Assembly (NCBI GenBank): GCA_004554245.1 | Contig: SFND01000006.1 | Location: 9,455 to 73,454 of the forward strand | Length of the DNA: 64,000 nt | Direction: 5' to 3' | Source of the DNA: Oribacterium sp. | GTDB taxonomy: Bacteria > Bacillota_A > Clostridia > Lachnospirales > Lachnospiraceae | Part shown: one piece after another, positions 17,590-25,889 of the stretch | How the letters are laid out: every line of letters starts with the position of its first letter | Numbering within the stretch: the stretch's first letter is position 1 | Position numbers and translations under genes: made by a program | The notes under the pieces: model-generated | Told to the model about the DNA's origin: nothing | Database searches by the model: none | The model's input: only the letters and a program-made list of their open reading frames with translations

Positions 17590-18909
17590 ATGAAGAAGAT
17601 ACAGAAAACACTGATGATCACCGGTGCGCTCGCAGCACTGATGGCGTCGCCGGCACTGGCGATGATCAAGTCGATCGAGATCAACGCGGACACGGATTCC
17701 ATCCCGAGCTACAGCGCGGGCACGGCGTTTTTCCCGGAGTACGAGGTATCGGATGACGACGCAGACGGGCTGACCGTGGCCTTCTCCCCAGAGGCGAGGT
17801 CGGCGATGGGCAGCGCGAATCCAACGATTCCGGCGACCGTGAAGTTTACGATCCAGAGCGACAGCGAGGATCTCGATGACGACCTCCGGATCATCGGCAC
17901 CGGCATCCGCAGCACCTATGTGGATACCGTGTCGGTGGATAATTCCGAGGCGACGGGCCGCCTGCTGGTGTACCCGTTCTACGAGCTGATCGCACCGACC
18001 GTGACGATCAACGGCACAGAGGCACAGTGGGCCGAGGTGCCATACGCCGGAAAATACGAGATCGTGACGACCTATGTAAATAAGAGCGGCAACGAAACCA
18101 CGACGCATCATACGACGAAGAACTGTCACTATAGCATCGCGTCGGCGGTGGCCAATGCTTATAACGGTCAGGTCGGTGTCGCGGTGCGCGCGCTGCCGAC
18201 GGGCGATGAGGGCTATCAGACGCTCACCGTCGTAAACGGCGGGATCGTGAACGGCGTCGCGAAGTGGGATGCACTCACGGAGTTTGCAAACCAGTACGAG
18301 CTGAAGATCAGCTATACGCTGAACGACGGAAAGAAGCAGACCACCCGCTGCAAGACCACGGACACCAGCAAGGATGTCAGTGCGTATGTGAATTCCGCGG
18401 CGAACAACTCGCTCGTGGTGACCGTGCGTGCCCTGCCGAAGCAGAACGACGCGGCGTACTACAACATCGCGACCTCCGAGTGGGGACGTGCCGGCGGATA
18501 TACAGCGGATACCTCAGACTATGAGATCGACGACAAGTGGGCATTTCTTTCCAGCTATCAGGCGACGGTCGAGGGTGACTTCGCGACGAAGCTTCGTGGC
18601 AGCGCAGCCCGCTTCGGCACCACGGCCTCGACCGGCAGCCAGGACGGCGCCTGGAACCGTGTCGCCTACCACTGGCAGTACATCGTGAACGGCACAGCGT
18701 TTAACCAGGGCTGGCGCCAGATCAACGGCAGCTGGTACTACTTCGACCCAGACGGCTACATGCACACCGGCTGGCTCGAGTGGAACGGCCACTGGTACTA
18801 CCTCGAGTCGAAGGTCGGCGCGACCTGCGGCACCATGTACACCGGCACACAGCAGATCGGCGGCGCAACCTACAGCTTCGCAGCCGACGGCATCTGCCTG
18901 AACAAATGA
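17590..18909 (+). CDS. Secreted protein with C-terminal cell-wall-binding repeats
   Basis: 439 residues from ATG 17590 (GGAAAGGA upstream). The signal peptide ends near ASPALAM (residue 25). Two similar modules carry YAGKYEIVTTYVN and FANQYELKISYTLNDGKK, each followed by a VAVRALP or VTVRALP strand, probably Ig/Fn3-like repeats. The last about 65 residues (GWRQINGSWYYFDPDGYMHT, then GWLEWNGHWYYLE) are choline/glucan-binding type CW_1 repeats that hold proteins at the cell wall. It lies 147 bp after the previous gene with a GC-rich gap. Terminal gene of the MMPL cluster; function unknown, location probably cell wall. Confidence 0.8.
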   Translation: MKKIQKTLMITGALAALMASPALAMIKSIEINADTDSIPSYSAGTAFFPEYEVSDDDADGLTVAFSPEARSAMGSANPTIPATVKFTIQSDSEDLDDDLRIIGTGIRSTYVDTVSVDNSEATGRLLVYPFYELIAPTVTINGTEAQWAEVPYAGKYEIVTTYVNKSGNETTTHHTTKNCHYSIASAVANAYNGQVGVAVRALPTGDEGYQTLTVVNGGIVNGVAKWDALTEFANQYELKISYTLNDGKKQTTRCKTTDTSKDVSAYVNSAANNSLVVTVRALPKQNDAAYYNIATSEWGRAGGYTADTSDYEIDDKWAFLSSYQATVEGDFATKLRGSAARFGTTASTGSQDGAWNRVAYHWQYIVNGTAFNQGWRQINGSWYYFDPDGYMHTGWLEWNGHWYYLESKVGATCGTMYTGTQQIGGATYSFAADGICLNK

Positions 18910-18927
18910 TTTATATACGTGAAGTCA

Positions 18928-18990
18928 GGTCCCCGGAGGGCTGTCTGCAGAAGCACCGTACTTCTGCCAGCAGCTCGCCGGGGATCTTTT
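18928..18990 (+). terminator. Composite terminator carrying the AGAAGCAC-type repeat
   Basis: GGTCCCCGG pairs with CCGGGGATC, and inside it GCAGAAG pairs with CTTCTGC, followed by TTTT. The apical sequence GCAGAAGCACCGTACTT matches a core found in several other terminators of this window (36190, 52039, 59642 and inverted at 20430). Confidence 0.75.
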
Positions 18991-19030
18991 GTGAATTTGT
19001 GATATAAATATCAGATATGGCAGATTCCAC

Positions 19031-19059
19031 TTAACATTCCTGAGAAACTCCGTTATACT
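19031..19059 (+). promoter_or_regulatory. Promoter of azlCD
   Basis: TTAACA (19031-19036), a 17-bp spacer and TATACT (19054-19059), 50 bp upstream of azlC. Confidence 0.65.
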
Positions 19060-19109
19060 GTTTGTCGACTTTACATAGGGAGAACAGGCAGAGAAGCCTG
19101 TAAGAGAAG

Positions 19110-19937
19110 ATGAACAAACAGTGGTTTTCAAAGGGCTTACGCGATGGTATTCCGATCGCGGCGGGATATTTTGCAGTGTCGTTTGCGCTTGGCATCGCGG
19201 CGCGGAACGCAGGACTCAACGCGTTTCAGGCGACGCTCGCGAGCCTGCTGTGCAATGCCTCCGCAGGTGAGTTCGCGGGCTTCACGGTGATCGCGAGCAA
19301 TGCCTCCTACCTCACCATGGCGGTGATCACGGCGATCACGAATGCGCGCTACCTTCTGATGTCGGCGGCGCTCTCACAGAAGCTGCCGGCGGATACGAAG
19401 CTCGGTCATCGACTGCTGGTTGGTTTCTGGATCACGGATGAGATCTTCGGTGCCTCCGCGACGGTACCAGGCAAGCTGAATCCATTTTATAATTACGGAC
19501 TCGCGGTGTGTGCGCTCAGCTTCTGGGCCCTCGGCACCTGCCTCGGCGTCGTGGTCGGCAATATCCTGCCGGCGAATGTCGTGAGTGCGCTCGGCGTACT
19601 CCTGTACGGCATGTTCCTCGCCATCATCATGCCGCCGGCGCGGAAGGACCGGATCGTACGTCTGCTGGTGGTAGTATCCATGCTGCTCAGCTTCATCTTT
19701 GCACGTGCACCCTGGATCTCACAGCTCAGCGATGGCACGCGCATCATCATCCTGACCGTGCTGATCGCCGGTGCCGGCGCGGTTCTCTTCCCGATTTCCG
19801 ATGAAGAGGAGAAGGCCCAGGGTGAGGGGGTCGATATCAGCGCGGCAGATATGAAGAGTGCGCTGGATACAGAAGTGGAGAAGCTCGAAGAAAATGTGGA
19901 TAACGCGGTCACTGCAGGAAAGGAGGCCACGAAGTGA
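19110..19937 (+). CDS. azlC: AzlC family branched-chain amino acid exporter, large subunit
   Basis: 275 residues. It starts KGLRDGIPIAAGYFAVSFALG, the AzlC signature (G-x-x-x-x-x-P-x-x-x-G-x-x-x-x-x-x-x-x-G), followed by NASAGEFAGFTVIA and about seven hydrophobic helices to residue 230. The C-terminal 45 residues are a charged cytosolic tail (EEEKAQGEG through EKLEENVDN) longer than in most members. AzlC works with the small AzlD protein to export branched-chain amino acids or analogues. The stop overlaps the azlD start (TGATG). Confidence 0.93.
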   Translation: MNKQWFSKGLRDGIPIAAGYFAVSFALGIAARNAGLNAFQATLASLLCNASAGEFAGFTVIASNASYLTMAVITAITNARYLLMSAALSQKLPADTKLGHRLLVGFWITDEIFGASATVPGKLNPFYNYGLAVCALSFWALGTCLGVVVGNILPANVVSALGVLLYGMFLAIIMPPARKDRIVRLLVVVSMLLSFIFARAPWISQLSDGTRIIILTVLIAGAGAVLFPISDEEEKAQGEGVDISAADMKSALDTEVEKLEENVDNAVTAGKEATK

Positions 19938-20239
19938 TGCATCAGAAATATGTGTATATCTTTATCATGTTCTTCGTGTCGTTCCTGATCCGTGTGCTGC
20001 CGCTGACACTCATCCGGAAGGAAATCAAGAACCGGACGATCCGCTCGTTCCTCTACTATGTGCCGTACGTGACCCTGGCGGTCATGACCTTCCCGGCGAT
20101 CATGGACGCGACCGCGCAGCCGATGGCGGGCCTCGCCTCGCTCCTGCTCGGCATGATCATCGCCTGGTTCGGCGGCGGCCTCTTCCCGACCGCCATCGCC
20201 TGCAGCGTGACGGTATTCGTACTTGAGATGATACTGTAA
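19937..20239 (+). CDS. azlD: AzlD family small membrane protein
   Basis: 100 residues from ATG 19937, which overlaps the azlC stop; a GTG at 19934 is possible but less likely. Pattern: YVYIFIMFFVSFLIRVLPL, a conserved R-x-L-P, then FLYYVPYVTLAVMTFPAI (the Y-x-P-x-x-x-L motif of AzlD) and two more helices. It forms the exporter with AzlC. Confidence 0.93.
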   Translation: MHQKYVYIFIMFFVSFLIRVLPLTLIRKEIKNRTIRSFLYYVPYVTLAVMTFPAIMDATAQPMAGLASLLLGMIIAWFGGGLFPTAIACSVTVFVLEMIL

Positions 20240-20246
20240 CGGAAGA

Positions 20247-20470
20247 CGCCAGAGAACGACCACTGAAAGCCATACGTAGAGAACGTGAAGAATCAAAATC
20301 CTACCCCTTAGAAGTACTTGGAGTAATTTTTCCTTAGCACCCTCTGCAACGCTGAGTTTTCATCAAGAAAACTCAGTGATTGCAGAGGGCCTAGTACTTC
20401 TTAGGGGTAGGATTTTAGATTCTTCCGTTCTCGCAGTACTGTGCTTCCAGTGGGCGTCCTCTGGTGGCTT
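20247..20470. repeat. About 220-bp imperfect inverted repeat between azlD and rsmI
   Basis: The two halves (20247-20361 and 20367-20470) are complementary over nearly their whole length, with the centre CTGAGTTTTC / GAAAACTCAG at 20352-20376. Long matching blocks include AAAATCCTACCCCT, AGAAGTACT and CCCTCTGCAA; the left arm has an extra insert of about 19 nt near 20330. It fills the whole space between convergent genes and could act as a terminator in both directions. The right arm, read on the minus strand, contains GGAAGCACAGTACT and GGAAGAATCTAAAATCC, related to the terminator repeat at 36190 and 59642. Confidence 0.85.
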
Positions 20471-20473
20471 TCG

Positions 20474-21325
20474 CTACGTCTTCAATTCGGTATAAATATC
20501 ACGCTTCGAGACACCGCGGTCCTTCGCGACGGCCTTCATGGCGTCCTTCTCGCTCATGCCCTGATCGAGGTAGTGCTGCATATGCTCCGTGAGCGGCATG
20601 GCGTTCCAGTTCGCCTGCGCCTCCTCGGTGATGGACTCCGGAGAGCGCCCCTCGATGACGAGCACATACTCGCCGAGCGGATCCTCCTCCTGATACAGCG
20701 CGATGGCGTCGCCGAGGGTGGTACGGATCGCTTCCTCATGCTTCTTCGTGAGTTCACGACAGAGGGAGATACGGCGCTCCGTGCCGAGGACGTCCGCGAG
20801 ATCCTGGAGCGTGACACGCAGCTTGTGCGGTGCCTCGTAGAGAATCATCGTGCGGGTCTCGGTGCGCAGCTCCTCGAGGATGCGCTGACGCTCCTTCTTG
20901 TTGGCCTTTTCCGTCGGCAGGAAGGCCTCGAAGGCGAAGCGGCGGGTCGGGAGTCCGGAGATCGTGAGGGCGGTGACGGCTGCGACCGGTCCCGGCAGCG
21001 AGGTGACGGTGATGCCGGCCTCGACGGCCTGCCGGACGAGCTCCTCCCCCGGATCGGAAACGCAAGGCGTGCCGGCGTCCGTGATGATCGCGACACTCTT
21101 CCCGGCAAGCATATCCTGCACCAGCGCCCGGGCCTTGTCGTATTTATTGAATTCATGGTACGCCGTCATCGGCGTTTTGATCTCGAAATGATTTAACAGC
21201 TTGATCGAGTTTCGTGTATCCTCCGCGGCGATCATGTCGACGGACTGTAAGCACTTCACCACGCGAAAGGTCATATCATCGAGATTACCGATCGGTGTCG
21301 CGCATACATACAGTGTTCCTGCCAT
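20474..21325 (-). CDS. rsmI: 16S rRNA (cytidine(1402)-2'-O)-methyltransferase
   Basis: 283 residues. The tetrapyrrole-methylase fold of RsmI is clear: GTLYVCATPIGNLDDMTFR, AEDTRNSIKLLNHF, ITDAGTPCVSDPG, SLPGPVAAVTALTISG and the LYEAPHKL block. The start has GGAGG 6 nt upstream on the minus strand. It methylates C1402 in the decoding centre using SAM. It converges on azlD, and the C-terminal 50 residues keep the usual helical extension (SEKDAMKAVAKDRGVSKRD). Confidence 0.95.
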   Translation of the reverse strand: MAGTLYVCATPIGNLDDMTFRVVKCLQSVDMIAAEDTRNSIKLLNHFEIKTPMTAYHEFNKYDKARALVQDMLAGKSVAIITDAGTPCVSDPGEELVRQAVEAGITVTSLPGPVAAVTALTISGLPTRRFAFEAFLPTEKANKKERQRILEELRTETRTMILYEAPHKLRVTLQDLADVLGTERRISLCRELTKKHEEAIRTTLGDAIALYQEEDPLGEYVLVIEGRSPESITEEAQANWNAMPLTEHMQHYLDQGMSEKDAMKAVAKDRGVSKRDIYTELKT

Positions 21326-21682
21326 TGTAAACCTCCATAACTGCAGCTTCTTCCGGGACCGTCACGATCCGCGTCGCGAGAACATGGGCGGTCGACGACA
21401 TTGGCCGACCGGCATATGCGGCCGGCGTCCCCGGCGGGAGCTGCATCGTTAAGCTCCATTGTAAACGAAACGCTTCCTATAAACTATTAATTTTTTTCAG
21501 AATGTTTAAGATTTCAGCACATTACTTGCAAATATAGTAGGGCTCTGCTATATTACGAATGATTAAAAGGCTCTTCGGGGCTTTATTTTTTACTTACAGA
21601 GTATATAAAATCGGTCGCCGGTGCCGCGTATATGCGCATATATCCGCGTAGTCACGTACCGGACGATGATGAGGAGAAAAAG
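21326..21682 (+). promoter_or_regulatory. Non-coding region with the promoter of the lipoprotein gene
   Basis: The first 130 bp after the rsmI start are GC-rich with a small stem (GGCCGACCGGC / GCGGCCGGC near 21410). A clear promoter follows: TTGCAA (21526-21531), a 17-bp spacer, TATATT (21549-21554). Downstream, AAAGGCTC and GGGGCTTT (21566-21584) form a bulged hairpin followed by ATTTTTT, so transcription may end or pause in the leader before the gene at 21683. Confidence 0.6.
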
Positions 21683-22246
21683 ATGAAGAAACTCATGGCG
21701 ATGCTTGTCCTGGCAGCGATGATCTGTATGGCAGTTGCAGGATGTGGTAAGAAGGCAGATGATCAGACACAGGAGACCGTAAAGGCAGCGGAGACCGCGC
21801 CGGATGGTTCTGCTGTTACGAAGGCAGCTGCAGAGGTAGAGACCAATGCAGAGAATGGTCTCCCGGCGAATCGTCAGCCGGATGCGACGGCTCCGGTCGT
21901 AGATACCGTGATGGTATATGCGATGGTCAATGGCAAGATGTCTCAGGTGATGGATTCCGTAGAGGAGCTCAATGAGCAGGCACTGCTTGATAAGCTGATC
22001 GAGCTGGGCACCGTCGCAGAGGGCACGACCCTCGTCAGCTTCGAGAAGGTCGATACGGGTGAGACCGTTCTGGCCGGCCCGGGTGCTCCGGAGGGACAGG
22101 ATACCATGTCGGTACAGGATGGTGTACTGACACTGTCCGGTTTCAAGCCGGGTGAGGGCCTCGATGAGGCAACCGCAGAGAAGGCTGTAGCCGACACCTA
22201 CGCTGCAAACTTCGAGCTGAACCAGTGCACGGTAACACTTCAGTAA
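21683..22246 (+). CDS. Lipoprotein of unknown function
   Basis: 187 residues from ATG 21683 (GAGGAG RBS 8 nt upstream). Residues 1-21 form a lipoprotein signal with lipobox VAGC, so Cys21 should be lipidated. A low-complexity Ala/Glu/Thr linker (22-70) precedes a small globular domain (VDTVMVYAMVNGKMSQVMDS to the end) with the look of a GerMN-like or adhesion domain; I cannot name it. It has its own promoter and terminator. Confidence 0.75.
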   Translation: MKKLMAMLVLAAMICMAVAGCGKKADDQTQETVKAAETAPDGSAVTKAAAEVETNAENGLPANRQPDATAPVVDTVMVYAMVNGKMSQVMDSVEELNEQALLDKLIELGTVAEGTTLVSFEKVDTGETVLAGPGAPEGQDTMSVQDGVLTLSGFKPGEGLDEATAEKAVADTYAANFELNQCTVTLQ

Positions 22247-22263
22247 GACACGAGACGAAAACA

Positions 22264-22289
22264 CCGCAGGGCCTCCTGCGGCGTTTTTT
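22264..22289 (+). terminator. Terminator of the lipoprotein gene
   Basis: CCGCAGG-GCCT-CCTGCGG followed by CGTTTTTT. Confidence 0.9.
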
Positions 22290-22319
22290 CATATTCGGGG
22301 ACCGATGAGAGGAGGAAGC

Positions 22320-23618
22320 ATGAATTTTAAACGTTTGGCAGCCATGGTGCTCAGCGTCGTGATGATGCTCGGGGCGATCGCGTGGACCGGTGGTGCAGAG
22401 GCATACGCGGCGAGCGTCGTGGGCCGAGGCGTGACGCGGACGGGCAGCCCGGCGGGGGACAATGTCTCCGGCGCAGGCAGCAGCACCTCCGCGGGCAGTG
22501 CTTCGGGCGCAGACAGCGGCGAGCTTCGCGGTGCGTGGTTTTCCTACCTCGACTGGCAGAACATGCCGACGGATGAGGCGGGCTTCAAGGCCGCGGCGGA
22601 TCAGGTGATGTCCGACATCCAGAAGAACGGCATGAATGCGATTTTCTGTCATGTGCATAGTCACTCGGATGCGTATTATCCGTCCTCCGTACTTCCGACA
22701 TCGAAGTTTCTCCCTGGAAACGGCCGCTTCGACGCACTCCAGTACATGATCGACAGCGCGCACCGGCACGGCCTCCGCTTCCATGCGTGGTTCAACCCGT
22801 ACCGCGTGACGGGCTACCAGATGAAGTGGTCGGATGTGCCGGCGGGCTCCATCGTGAAGCAGTGGTATGCGTCCGGCAACCGGAACGTGCTGCTCTTCGA
22901 CGGGAACTATTACCTGAATCCGGCACAGCCGGCGGTGCGTGATCTCGTCGTCTCCTCGATCCGCGAGGTACTCACGAAGTATGCGATCGATGGCGTGCAG
23001 TTCGACGACTACTTCTACCCGGATCTCGGAAAGGATGCCGCGACGAACTTCGATTACCCGGAGTACCAGCTCTACAGCGGGAACGCGTCGATCACGGAGT
23101 GGCGGAAGGCCAATGTCTCGGCCCTCATCGCCGCCGTGTACCAGACCGTGCATGCGGTCCGTCCGTCTGCGGTGTTCGGCGTGAGCCCGGTGGGGCCGCT
23201 CCGGAATCTGCGAAGTGAGAAGAGTTACTTCGTAGACATTGACACATGGATGAGTCACACGGGCTACATCGACTACGTGCTCCCGCAGATCTACTTCGAT
23301 TTCGAGCAGAAGACCGGCAGCGGTGTGGCGTCGGATGCTGCGTATGCGAACTGCTTAAACAGCTGGCTGCAGCTTCGTCAGAAGACCGGTGGGAAGGTGA
23401 AGCTCTACGTCGGCCTCGCACTCTACAAGTGCGGCACCTCTGCCTGGGACGGCAATGCGAAGCCGGAGTGGCTCCGCCGCAGTGATATCCTCCTCCGGGA
23501 GGTGCAGCTCGCACGACAGAGCGGCCAGGTGAGCGGCTTCGGCATCTATGCGTACCAGAACTTCGATGATGCCGCGGCACAGGCAGAGCTCGCGAACTTA
23601 AGGACGGTATTTCAGTGA
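22320..23618 (+). CDS. Secreted glycoside hydrolase-like protein (GH10-like, DUF187/YngK type)
   Basis: 432 residues from ATG 22320, directly after GAGGAGG. The signal peptide ends near AYAAS; a Ser/Gly linker runs to about residue 65. The catalytic-like TIM barrel has the GHL10 signatures RGAWFSYLDW, NAIFCHVHSHSDAYYPSS, FHAWFNPYRVTG, YAIDGVQFDDYFYP and VLPQIYFDF. Proteins of this family are linked to peptidoglycan or glycan hydrolysis (for example digH in E. coli); the Asp pair in QFDDYF is the expected acid region. The stop overlaps the helicase start, so the two are translated together although their roles seem unrelated. Confidence 0.88.
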   Translation: MNFKRLAAMVLSVVMMLGAIAWTGGAEAYAASVVGRGVTRTGSPAGDNVSGAGSSTSAGSASGADSGELRGAWFSYLDWQNMPTDEAGFKAAADQVMSDIQKNGMNAIFCHVHSHSDAYYPSSVLPTSKFLPGNGRFDALQYMIDSAHRHGLRFHAWFNPYRVTGYQMKWSDVPAGSIVKQWYASGNRNVLLFDGNYYLNPAQPAVRDLVVSSIREVLTKYAIDGVQFDDYFYPDLGKDAATNFDYPEYQLYSGNASITEWRKANVSALIAAVYQTVHAVRPSAVFGVSPVGPLRNLRSEKSYFVDIDTWMSHTGYIDYVLPQIYFDFEQKTGSGVASDAAYANCLNSWLQLRQKTGGKVKLYVGLALYKCGTSAWDGNAKPEWLRRSDILLREVQLARQSGQVSGFGIYAYQNFDDAAAQAELANLRTVFQ

Positions 23619-25687
23619 TGACCTGGACCGAATTCACCAGTCGATTTCCGATACAGTTAAATCAGCAGCAGGAGAGCGCCGTACAGTCCGTCGAGGGCCC
23701 GGTGCTTCTTCTCGCGGTGCCGGGCTCCGGTAAAACGACCGTGCTCGTGACACGGCTCGGCTACATGATTTTCTGTAAGGGCATCGCACCGGAGCGGATC
23801 CTGACGGTGACCTATACGGTAGCGGCGACGAAGGATATGGCGGAGCGCTTCGCATGCCGCTTCGGAGCACAGATGGCCGGGCGCCTCGAGTTCCGCACCA
23901 TCAACGGCATCTGTGCCCGTGTGATCCAGTACTGCAGCTGGAAGAGCGGCCGCACCGCGTTTTCGCTGCTCACCGATGAAAAGCGCATCGCTGCGATGCT
24001 CGCCGGCATCTACCAGCGGATCGAGCACAGCTATCCGACCGAGAGCGACCTGCAGAATGTCCGCACCCTCATCACCTTCATCAAGAACCGTATGCTTGGG
24101 GAGGAGGAAATCCGGACGCTCGAAAAGGACGCGGAGATCCAGCTTCTCCGGATCTATAAGGCATACAATGCAGAGCTCCGGGAGCATCAGCTCATGGATT
24201 ACGACGACCAGATGGTCTATGCCTATACCATGCTGCAGCGCTTCCCGTGGCTGCGCGAGCATTTCCAGCAGCAGTACCCGTACATCTGTGTCGATGAGGC
24301 CCAGGACACCTCGAAGATCCAGCACGCCATCATCGCCCTCCTCGCGTCCCGGACCGAAAACCTCTTCATGGTCGGCGACGAGGATCAGAGCATCTACGGC
24401 TTCCGTGCGGCCTATCCCGATGCGCTTCTCGAGTTTGAGCAGCATCATCCCGGTGCCCGGGTCCTCCTGATGGAAGAGAATTTCCGTTCGGATGCCAGCA
24501 TCGTCCGCGCCGCTGACCGCTTCATCCAGAAGAACACCCTGCGCCACGAAAAGCACATGCAGCCCGCCCGACCGAAGCAGCGCGAGATCCGGGAAATCCC
24601 GCTCGCGAACCGGAAGGCCCAGTACAGCTATCTCCTGAAGGTGGCGGAGGACTGTACGGCCGCGTATGCAGCGGATCAGGAACAACGGGCGGTCGCAGCC
24701 GACGAAGTGAAGGAGAGAGCGGATGGCGGCCCGGCGACCGACGCGCTGCACGCGGACAGGCGTAGAAGCTTGTCTCCGATCGCGGTCCTCTACCGGGACC
24801 ACGAATGCGCGCTCCCACTGATCGACCTCCTCGAACGAAACGGCGTGCCATATAAGATGCGGAACGCCGATATCGGCTTCTTCACGAACCGGGTTGTGCT
24901 CGACATCTGCAACATCATCCGCCTCGCTGAGAACCCGCTGAACACGGAGCTTTTCATGCAGCTCTACTACAAGCTCGGCACCTATCTCCGCAAGCAGGAT
25001 GCGCAGAGCATCGCAGACATCAGTCAGCTCGAGGGACTCTCCGTCTGGGACGTAGCACTCAAACACGGCGGGCTCAATGCCTATACCAAGGGAAAGGTCC
25101 GCGCCATTCAGACCCATATGCGGAACCTGCGGAAGGAGAGCGCCGGCCGCGCGGTCCATCGCATCGTCGAGTACATGGGCTATCGTGAGTACATGGAGCG
25201 AAGCGAGATCAAGGACACGAAGCTTGACATCCTCCGCATCCTCGCGGATCAGGAGGACAGCCCGCGCCATTTCGTCGACCGCCTCGAGAAGCTCCGACAG
25301 GTCCTGAAGGAGAAGTCGTCGGAGCGGGACTGCCCGTTCATCCTCTCGACCATCCATGCCAGCAAGGGCCTCGAGTACGACAGCGTGTATCTCCTCGACG
25401 TCATCGACGGTGTCCTCCCGGCGCAGATTCCGAAGGACCTGAAAAAGGCCGAAAAGGCGGAGCTCGAAGCCTACGAAGAAGAGCGACGCCTCTTCTATGT
25501 CGGCATCACCCGCGCGAAGGACCAGCTGTACGTCTTCACGATGAAGACCCAGCACTCCAGCTTCTGCGATGAGCTCTTCCAGCGGATGCCGAAGAAGAGC
25601 AGCGTGAAGCCGGCCCCGACGTACAGCGGCACCGCACCCAGCAGCTGGAGCGGCTACATCAGCATCACCGGACGTAACCGGCGCTGA
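23618..25687 (+). CDS. UvrD/Rep-family ATP-dependent DNA helicase
   Basis: 689 residues; the start ATG overlaps the previous stop (TGATG), and a GTG at 23615 is also possible. All superfamily 1 motifs are present in order: Q motif LNQQQESAV, Walker A AVPGSGKTTVLVTRL, motif II VDEAQDTS, motif III GDEDQSIYGFRAA, motif IV-like EENFRS, motif V STIHASKGLEYDSVYL and motif VI VGITRAKDQLYV. The length is slightly under that of PcrA/UvrD, and domain 2B carries a non-conserved Ala/Glu-rich insert near residues 355-390. It is likely a repair helicase, paralogous to PcrA. Confidence 0.92.
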   Translation: MTWTEFTSRFPIQLNQQQESAVQSVEGPVLLLAVPGSGKTTVLVTRLGYMIFCKGIAPERILTVTYTVAATKDMAERFACRFGAQMAGRLEFRTINGICARVIQYCSWKSGRTAFSLLTDEKRIAAMLAGIYQRIEHSYPTESDLQNVRTLITFIKNRMLGEEEIRTLEKDAEIQLLRIYKAYNAELREHQLMDYDDQMVYAYTMLQRFPWLREHFQQQYPYICVDEAQDTSKIQHAIIALLASRTENLFMVGDEDQSIYGFRAAYPDALLEFEQHHPGARVLLMEENFRSDASIVRAADRFIQKNTLRHEKHMQPARPKQREIREIPLANRKAQYSYLLKVAEDCTAAYAADQEQRAVAADEVKERADGGPATDALHADRRRSLSPIAVLYRDHECALPLIDLLERNGVPYKMRNADIGFFTNRVVLDICNIIRLAENPLNTELFMQLYYKLGTYLRKQDAQSIADISQLEGLSVWDVALKHGGLNAYTKGKVRAIQTHMRNLRKESAGRAVHRIVEYMGYREYMERSEIKDTKLDILRILADQEDSPRHFVDRLEKLRQVLKEKSSERDCPFILSTIHASKGLEYDSVYLLDVIDGVLPAQIPKDLKKAEKAELEAYEEERRLFYVGITRAKDQLYVFTMKTQHSSFCDELFQRMPKKSSVKPAPTYSGTAPSSWSGYISITGRNRR

Positions 25688-25690
25688 GGG

Positions 25691-25778
25691 TAACAGTTCA
25701 GACAGAGGACCCGAAATGCGTCATCGATCGCCAGTCCTCAATGCCGGATGCTGTCGCCCGCGCCTTCGGCCCCGATTC
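25691..25778. other. Gap after the helicase gene with a short repeat
   Basis: TAACAGTTCAGACAG (25691-25705) followed by AGGACCCG recurs in nearly the same form at 32705-32731. No terminator with a T-run is seen. Confidence 0.35.
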
Positions 25779-25807
25779 TTGCATTTACGCCCTAAATAAA
25801 TTATAGT
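25779..25807 (+). promoter_or_regulatory. Promoter of metG
   Basis: TTGCAT (25779-25784), a 17-bp spacer, TATAGT (25802-25807), with 82 bp of leader. I looked for T-box (AGGGTGG...CCGCG) and S-box features in the leader and saw none. Confidence 0.65.
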
Positions 25808-25889
25808 TAATAAGTTAATGCACCCACATACGGTGCGCAGATCTATACATCAGGTCGCCTTCCATTCGGGCGCCCGGAAAGCGAGTATT

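Noticed and set aside
25808..25889. T-box or S-box riboswitch before metG
   Set aside because: The 82-bp leader is too short and has neither the T-box AGGGTGG sequence nor an antiterminator.
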